NCBI RefSeq assembly: GCF_018402495.1
Contig: NZ_JAGYIU010000002.1
Span: forward strand, 772,984-836,983
Direction of reading: 5' to 3'
DNA: 64,000 nt
From: Pseudoalteromonas sp.
Lineage (GTDB): Bacteria; Pseudomonadota; Gammaproteobacteria; Enterobacterales; Alteromonadaceae
The translations under genes and the position numbers were made by a program. Each line of letters opens with the position of its first letter. Position 1 is the first letter of the stretch. The notes beneath the pieces were generated by a model. It had not been told where the DNA came from and did no database searches. It was given only the letters and a program-made list of their open reading frames with translations. Positions 57,901 through 64,000 of the stretch are shown here, in pieces.

Positions 57901-57985
57901 CAGCTTTCAGCTGTCAGTAAAGCAACTCTTGCCTCTATGCTGCTTACTTTGTCGCTGATAGCTGATAGCTAATAACTGAAAGCTG
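57901..57985. repeat. Inverted repeat in the thiO-thiC gap
   Basis: CAGCTTTCAG (57901-57910) pairs with CTGAAAGCTG (57976-57985), a perfect 10-bp inverted pair spanning most of the 116-bp gap. Between them is GCTGATAGCTGATAGCT. Similar GATAGCTGA-type words appear near 63484 after the TonB-receptor gene, so this may be another short dispersed repeat. Confidence 0.5.
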
Positions 57986-57987
57986 CG

Positions 57988-59943
<1,956 letters not shown>

Positions 59944-60061
59944 TTACCTCATTGCTTAAGGGTTGTCTTGCCAGATATTCCGATGGAATAGAGAAAGATC
60001 GTAAAGTAGCTTTATGCCACTTTGCAGCCTAAATTGACGGGTTTGATGTTGTTGTACGCAT

Positions 60062-60082
60062 AAAAAAAGACGCACAAGCGTC
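60062..60082 (-). terminator. Expression-platform terminator of the thiC riboswitch
   Basis: On the minus strand GACGC-TTGT-GCGTC is followed by seven T. It directly follows the TPP aptamer and precedes thiC by about 120 bp, so TPP binding most likely favours this terminator. Confidence 0.8.
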
Positions 60083-60089
60083 CCGTTTA

Positions 60090-60181
60090 GGCAGCTTGTT
60101 CCCTACGCAGGTATTAACCTGATCAGGTTCACGGATCCCGCTTTCGCGATCTCAGCCTAAATAAAACTTAGGCACTCCGAC
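60090..60181 (-). promoter_or_regulatory. TPP riboswitch (THI element) controlling thiC
   Basis: Read leftward, it contains the THI-box words GGAGTGCC, GGCTGAGAT, ACCTGATCAGG, TTAATACCTGCGTAGGGAA in the right order and spacing. The aptamer is followed by an intrinsic terminator, so control is by premature termination and covers the whole thiC-O-S-G-DE-F operon. Confidence 0.94.
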
Positions 60182-60289
60182 AAGTAGTTAAATTGTTCGT
60201 TGATTTGATAATGTTTTAATCAAATCTGCTATGAGTGTACGCCAGTTGAAAATTCCCCGCAAGGGGCTGTTTTTCAAAATGTGTAAAAT

Positions 60290-60688
60290 TTACTTAGGGA
60301 TAAACACAAATTTTTGCTCGCCTTGCATCACCAATTTTTGGTCTTGCAAGTTAAGCTCGGCACCTTGCTTAAGCGCTTGTAAAAACTGCTGTTCAAACTC
60401 ATCCAGTTCAGGGCCGCATGATTTGCGTGTCATACCTAATTTACTTACGCTCAAGCTGCTATCTTCAAGCGAACCTTCACCAAAAAACTTATTGCATCCG
60501 GCAAAGCCATTTATTTGTAGCGCTTCTATAAAGCTCATTGATGCTTTAAAAGATGCGGGAATGGCCAAACCATCAACCTTTGATAATTGCCATTGTGTAT
60601 ATTTTAGCTGCTCAGTGGTAACTGTCCCTGTTGATGCGCAACCAACACATAAACCGATTACAAGCATCGGTATTGCTGCTAATTTCAT
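60290..60688 (-). CDS. META-domain lipoprotein, HslJ-like
   Basis: 132 residues with a lipoprotein signal peptide: the lipobox LCVGCAS makes Cys17-18 the likely lipid-bearing residue. The mature part is a META/HslJ domain with YTQWQLSKVDG and GFAGCNKFFGE, and a second Cys (KSCGPE). HslJ is linked to heat and novobiocin resistance in E. coli; the role here is unknown. Confidence 0.82.
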   Translation of the reverse strand: MKLAAIPMLVIGLCVGCASTGTVTTEQLKYTQWQLSKVDGLAIPASFKASMSFIEALQINGFAGCNKFFGEGSLEDSSLSVSKLGMTRKSCGPELDEFEQQFLQALKQGAELNLQDQKLVMQGEQKFVFIPK

Positions 60689-60814
60689 GTTACTACTAAC
60701 TTATTGTCTAATTAGTGTAATAGTATCAATATTTGTCAGGTTTATCCGTTAAAAATGCATGTTTTAAATGTAAATTTTTGTTCTATGCAAGTTGGAAAAA
60801 TGTGCTATTTAGAA

Positions 60815-61213
60815 TTAAGCAATTGCTTGGAATAAGTTATCTATCTGTGGTGGTAAAAATGGACGACCTTTCTCGTTAACCGACGTACCTATTACTAAGG
60901 CATTGAGCATCACTTTTTCGTCTGATTTGCGCACTACCGTTTGTTTAAATGCAAATTTAAGACGACTAATACGCACAGGCTCTACTGCTACATAAAATTC
61001 ATCCGCTGGCTTTAAAGACTGCTTGTAATCCATCTCACTGCGTACCACCACTAAGTTAATTTTATCTTTAGCAAGTTGTGCAAAATCAACACCCTGTGCG
61101 TATAAAAACTCATGGCGAGCGTGCTCAAGATAATTAAAATAAACACTATTATTTACAATGCCTTGTAGGTCACACTCGTAGTCACGCACTTTAAAGTCTA
61201 CTTTAAAGGTCAT
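60815..61213 (-). CDS. Acyl-CoA thioesterase, 4HBT (YbgC-like) family
   Basis: 132-residue hot-dog-fold enzyme. DLQGIVNNSVYFNYLEHARHEF matches the 4-hydroxybenzoyl-CoA thioesterase motif, except that the usual Asp-x-x-Gly-x-V-(Y/N)-(N/H) appears as D-L-Q-G-I-V-N-N. The substrate is unknown. It is divergent from the TonB receptor. Confidence 0.85.
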   Translation of the reverse strand: MTFKVDFKVRDYECDLQGIVNNSVYFNYLEHARHEFLYAQGVDFAQLAKDKINLVVVRSEMDYKQSLKPADEFYVAVEPVRISRLKFAFKQTVVRKSDEKVMLNALVIGTSVNEKGRPFLPPQIDNLFQAIA

Positions 61214-61315
61214 ATTAGTAATCCAAATTATTTAACGTATAATTGCCGCGTTTATAGCACAAGTGTTGAAATAATTGCTACCATACAAGTCCCTAAAATG
61301 GAGTTAAGTAACCTA

Positions 61316-63415
61316 ATGAATTTACGTTTGTCTTTAATTACAGCCACGTTATTGCCGCTATTCGGTGCCCCAATCTATGCCAATGCAGATGACACCGACC
61401 TCGAAAAAATCATTGTTACTGGTGACTTTCAAAAAGAAAGTATTCAAACGTTAAGTGCCAGCGCAAGTTTATTTTCTGAAGATGAAGTAAACCTCAGAGG
61501 GGCTACTTATTTAGATGAAATGCTAGCAAGCGCTGCCAATGTAAATTTTGCTTCGGGCGCCTCGCGCGGACGTTATATTCAAATTCGAGGGGTGGGACTT
61601 CGTTCACAATTCGTCGACCCAATTAACCCATCTGTCGGTTTAGTGATTGACGGTATAAATTATTCTGGCCTTGGTGGCAGCTCATTATTATTTGATATTG
61701 ACCAAGTAGAAATTTACCGTGGCCCACAAGGTACACGTTTTGGCGCCGATGGCATGGCGGGTATGATTCAAATGCAGTCAGCATCCGCTACTAGCAATCC
61801 AAGCTTAAAATTACATTTAGGTGCAGGCACTTATAACAGCCATGAAGCAGGCGTTGCTGCTAGTACAGGTTTAACCGATGACACCCGTGCGCGGGTTAGT
61901 TACTTTCGCAGAAAATCTGATGGTTACGTAGACAACCTTTATTTAGATAACCCCACTCAAAATCAAGATGAACAAGTTGCCCGCTTTAAATTAAATAGCC
62001 AGCTTACAGCTCACTTAAATTCAGAGCTGAACCTGCACTATATTGATATTAATAACGGTTACGATGCATTTACCCTTGATAATTCTCGCAACAGTATTGC
62101 TGATGAACCAGGTGAAGATAACCAACAAAGCTATGCTATAGGCCTTAAAAACACCTATACCGGTTTTGACGCGTTTGATGTGAGCTTAAACCTTTCAGCC
62201 ATTGATACTGAGCTTTTTTATAGTTTTGATGAAGACTGGGTGTGTAACGATGCAACTAAGCCGCAATTATGCGCCGCCGGTTTACACCCAGATGGTTATA
62301 GCTCAACAGATATTTATAGCCGCGATCGTGATGATCAAGCCCTCGATCTGCAGTTTACTGGTAAAGCAGGTAACTGGGTGGCGGGTATTTACTATCAAAA
62401 CCGAGATGTAGATTTAGCGCGCCAATATACGTGGCTAGCAAACCTATTTGCTTCAACTTACGAAACCAAAAATATCGCAGCTTATGGTCAACTAGCAACG
62501 GAAATTGGTCCAAAAACTACACTTATTACTGGTTTACGTGTTGAGCAATACCAAGGTGATTACACCGACAGTAACGGCTTTATTGAAGAGACTGATGACG
62601 TAATGGTTGGCGCTAAATTAGCACTTGAATACCAAGTTATTGACCGCACCATGATTTACACCAGTATTACCCGCGGTTACAAAGCCGGTGGGATTAATTC
62701 TGAAGCGTTGGCAAAAGCAAAAGATGAAGGGTTAAGTTTAGATGCTGATTTTTTCAAACAGCATACTAGCTTTGATCCAGAGTACTTATGGAGTGGTGAG
62801 TTTGGTGTTAAAGGCAGCTCATTGGATAATAAGTTTACACTGCGTTTAGCTGCATTTTATATGCACCGTGACAATATTCAATTAAAGTCGTGGCAAGTAT
62901 CAGACCAACAATTTACCGGTTATGTCGCCAATGCCAGCTCTGGCAGTAACTATGGCCTTGAAATTGAAGGCAGCTATCAACTAACACCAAACTTATTTAT
63001 TACCGGAAGTGCCGGATACTTAGACACTAAAATTAATGACTTTGTTACTAAATCTGGTTTAAATCAAGACGGTCGTGAGCAAGCACAATCCCCTAAGTAT
63101 CAATATGCGTTTAGTGCACGCTATAACTTAACCAATGCGTTGTACGCGATGGTGGGTGTTGAAGGTAAAGATGATTATTACTTCTCCGATAGCCATAATG
63201 CACAAGCTCCAAACACAAACTTAGTGAATGTAAGCCTTGGTTACGAAGCCGATATGTGGGCTGTACGCGCATGGGCACGTAATGTGTTTGATGAAACCGT
63301 TCCAACTCGCGGTTTTGAATTTGGCAACAACCCGTTAGATGGTTACGCAACCCAAACTTACACACAATTAGGCGAGCCTCGCGTAGCCGGTGTTACGTTT
63401 ACGCTTAATTTGTAA
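61316..63415 (+). CDS. TonB-dependent outer-membrane receptor
   Basis: 699 residues from ATG 61316, which begins directly with a signal peptide (MNLRLSLITATLLPLFGAPI, cleavage after ANA); an ATG 18 bases earlier would add six residues. A plug domain (about 30-150) with SIQTLSASAS, IQIRGVGLRS and VEIYRGPQGTRFG leads into a 22-strand-type barrel. It resembles FyuA-like receptors, but the ligand (siderophore or other) is not evident. No partner transport genes adjoin. Confidence 0.9.
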   Translation: MNLRLSLITATLLPLFGAPIYANADDTDLEKIIVTGDFQKESIQTLSASASLFSEDEVNLRGATYLDEMLASAANVNFASGASRGRYIQIRGVGLRSQFVDPINPSVGLVIDGINYSGLGGSSLLFDIDQVEIYRGPQGTRFGADGMAGMIQMQSASATSNPSLKLHLGAGTYNSHEAGVAASTGLTDDTRARVSYFRRKSDGYVDNLYLDNPTQNQDEQVARFKLNSQLTAHLNSELNLHYIDINNGYDAFTLDNSRNSIADEPGEDNQQSYAIGLKNTYTGFDAFDVSLNLSAIDTELFYSFDEDWVCNDATKPQLCAAGLHPDGYSSTDIYSRDRDDQALDLQFTGKAGNWVAGIYYQNRDVDLARQYTWLANLFASTYETKNIAAYGQLATEIGPKTTLITGLRVEQYQGDYTDSNGFIEETDDVMVGAKLALEYQVIDRTMIYTSITRGYKAGGINSEALAKAKDEGLSLDADFFKQHTSFDPEYLWSGEFGVKGSSLDNKFTLRLAAFYMHRDNIQLKSWQVSDQQFTGYVANASSGSNYGLEIEGSYQLTPNLFITGSAGYLDTKINDFVTKSGLNQDGREQAQSPKYQYAFSARYNLTNALYAMVGVEGKDDYYFSDSHNAQAPNTNLVNVSLGYEADMWAVRAWARNVFDETVPTRGFEFGNNPLDGYATQTYTQLGEPRVAGVTFTLNL

Positions 63416-63444
63416 TACTGCGACCAGTTGTCAGTTCGAGAATA

Positions 63445-63478
63445 AAAAACACCGCGTTTAATGCAAACGTGGTGTTTT
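63445..63478 (+). terminator. Terminator after the TonB-receptor gene
   Basis: AAAACACCGCGTTT pairs with AAACGTGGTGTTTT (one G-U pair) around a 5-base loop and ends in a T-run. It resembles the psd-thiF terminator in stem and in the GTCAGTTCGAG just upstream. It may also stop epmA transcripts coming from the right. Confidence 0.75.
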
Positions 63479-63516
63479 CTAATCTGATAGCTGACCGCTT
63501 AAAGCTATTAGCTGCT

Positions 63517-64000
63517 TTAAGCCCTTGCCACATCAAACGCGATCACCTCTTTTATTTTTTGCTTGTTGGTTGCCAACATAACCAATCTATCAATCCCTAA
63601 AGCCACACCCGCACATTGTGGTAAACCATGCTCAAGAGCGGCAATTAAACGCGTATCCATAGGCACTTGTTTTAAGCCACTGGCAGCGCGGTAGGCGTTA
63701 TCTTGGTGAAAACGTTTAGCTTGCTCTTGCGCATTAGTAAGCTCATTAAAGCCGTTTGCCAGCTCCATATTTTTATAATAAAGCTCAAAGCGCCCTGCAA
63801 CTCGCTGATCGTGCTCACAGATTTGTGCAAGTGCCGCTTGCGATGCGGGAAAGTGATACACAAAACATGGCTTATCTTGGCCAATCATAGGCTCTACTTT
63901 CATACAAAATAACAATTGCAGCAAGGTGTCTTTGTGAGTCTCGTGTTTAGCGATATCAGCAAACCCGTGCTCGCAGGCAAGTTGTTGTAGTTGTTCAACA
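63517..64000 (-). CDS. epmA: EpmA (GenX/PoxA), C-terminal part, runs off the right edge
   Basis: Attaches (R)-beta-lysine to elongation factor P. The frame is open to the edge, so only the last 160 codons are seen. They show [20 protein letters not shown] and motif 3 of class II synthetases ([12 protein letters not shown]), matching the C terminus of EpmA rather than full LysS. The internal ATG at 63924 is not the start. Confidence 0.92.
   Translation of the reverse strand, partial: VEQLQQLACEHGFADIAKHETHKDTLLQLLFCMKVEPMIGQDKPCFVYHFPASQAALAQICEHDQRVAGRFELYYKNMELANGFNELTNAQEQAKRFHQDNAYRAASGLKQVPMDTRLIAALEHGLPQCAGVALGIDRLVMLATNKQKIKEVIAFDVARA

Overview
This window is chromosomal DNA of a marine gammaproteobacterium of the order Alteromonadales. 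Gene content, AT-rich codon use and the short dispersed repeats look most like Pseudoalteromonas; the genus is inferred from recognised protein families, not from a search. Coding density is high. I see no transposase, prophage, integron or CRISPR array.

Layout. (1) 1-10.7 kb is an envelope and nitrogen-PTS core block. mlaF (with the first codons of mlaE) reads leftward. A rightward run follows: a yrbG-type Ca2+/Na+ antiporter, kdsD, kdsC, lptC, lptA, lptB, rpoN, hpf, ptsN, rapZ, ptsO-like NPr and mgtE. A roughly 308-bp repeat with inverted ends sits between lptB and rpoN. (2) 10.9-17.2 kb is leftward signalling: a membrane GGDEF/EAL protein, then a response regulator and a GAF-PAS5 histidine kinase. 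(3) 17.9-20.3 kb holds a SulP anion transporter and a tandem UspA protein. (4) 20.7-25.1 kb is an arsenic operon: arsR, ACR3 efflux, a Cys-X5-Arg phosphatase-like protein, an ArsJ-associated GAPDH and arsJ. (5) 25.2-28.6 kb has a secreted DUF4168 protein and a histidine kinase/sigma-54 response regulator pair. (6) 28.6-38.8 kb is a dense leftward signalling cluster: a diguanylate cyclase, a chemoreceptor, two response regulators, an Hpt protein, a histidine kinase and a 1588-residue PAS-GAF-PAS-LOV-GGDEF-EAL-REC protein. (7) 39-49 kb is mostly housekeeping: ygiQ, an SRPBCC protein with an apparent ATT start, a TIGR03899-like protein, an outer-membrane beta-barrel, DUF2333, a PCu(A)C copper chaperone, a psp-like cluster containing an amber-interrupted gene, dusA, marC, zur, cheX and yjbQ. 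(8) 50.1-50.9 kb has three near-identical tRNA-Gly(GCC) genes interleaved with 5' tRNA fragments, behind one promoter. (9) 50.8-53.5 kb is orn, rsgA and psd. (10) 53.6-60.2 kb is a complete leftward thiamine operon (thiC-thiO-thiS-thiG-thiDE-thiF) under a TPP riboswitch with its own terminator. (11) 60.3-64 kb has a META-domain lipoprotein, a thioesterase, a TonB-dependent receptor and the C-terminal part of epmA, which runs off the right edge.

How the genes fit together. The kds/lpt genes make and export LPS. The rpoN-hpf-ptsN-rapZ-NPr genes form the usual nitrogen-PTS cluster. The ars operon combines arsenite export with an organoarsenical route for arsenate (GAPDH plus ArsJ) and lacks a recognisable arsC. 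The most unusual region is 28.6-38.8 kb. There a protein with a complete-looking LOV photocysteine motif is translationally coupled to a histidine kinase and followed by REC and Hpt proteins, a chemoreceptor and a diguanylate cyclase, which suggests a light- or redox-responsive phosphorelay acting on c-di-GMP. Repeats include a family with ATACCAATCTGC-type inverted ends (three copies, two of them starting at gene ends) and near-identical terminators.
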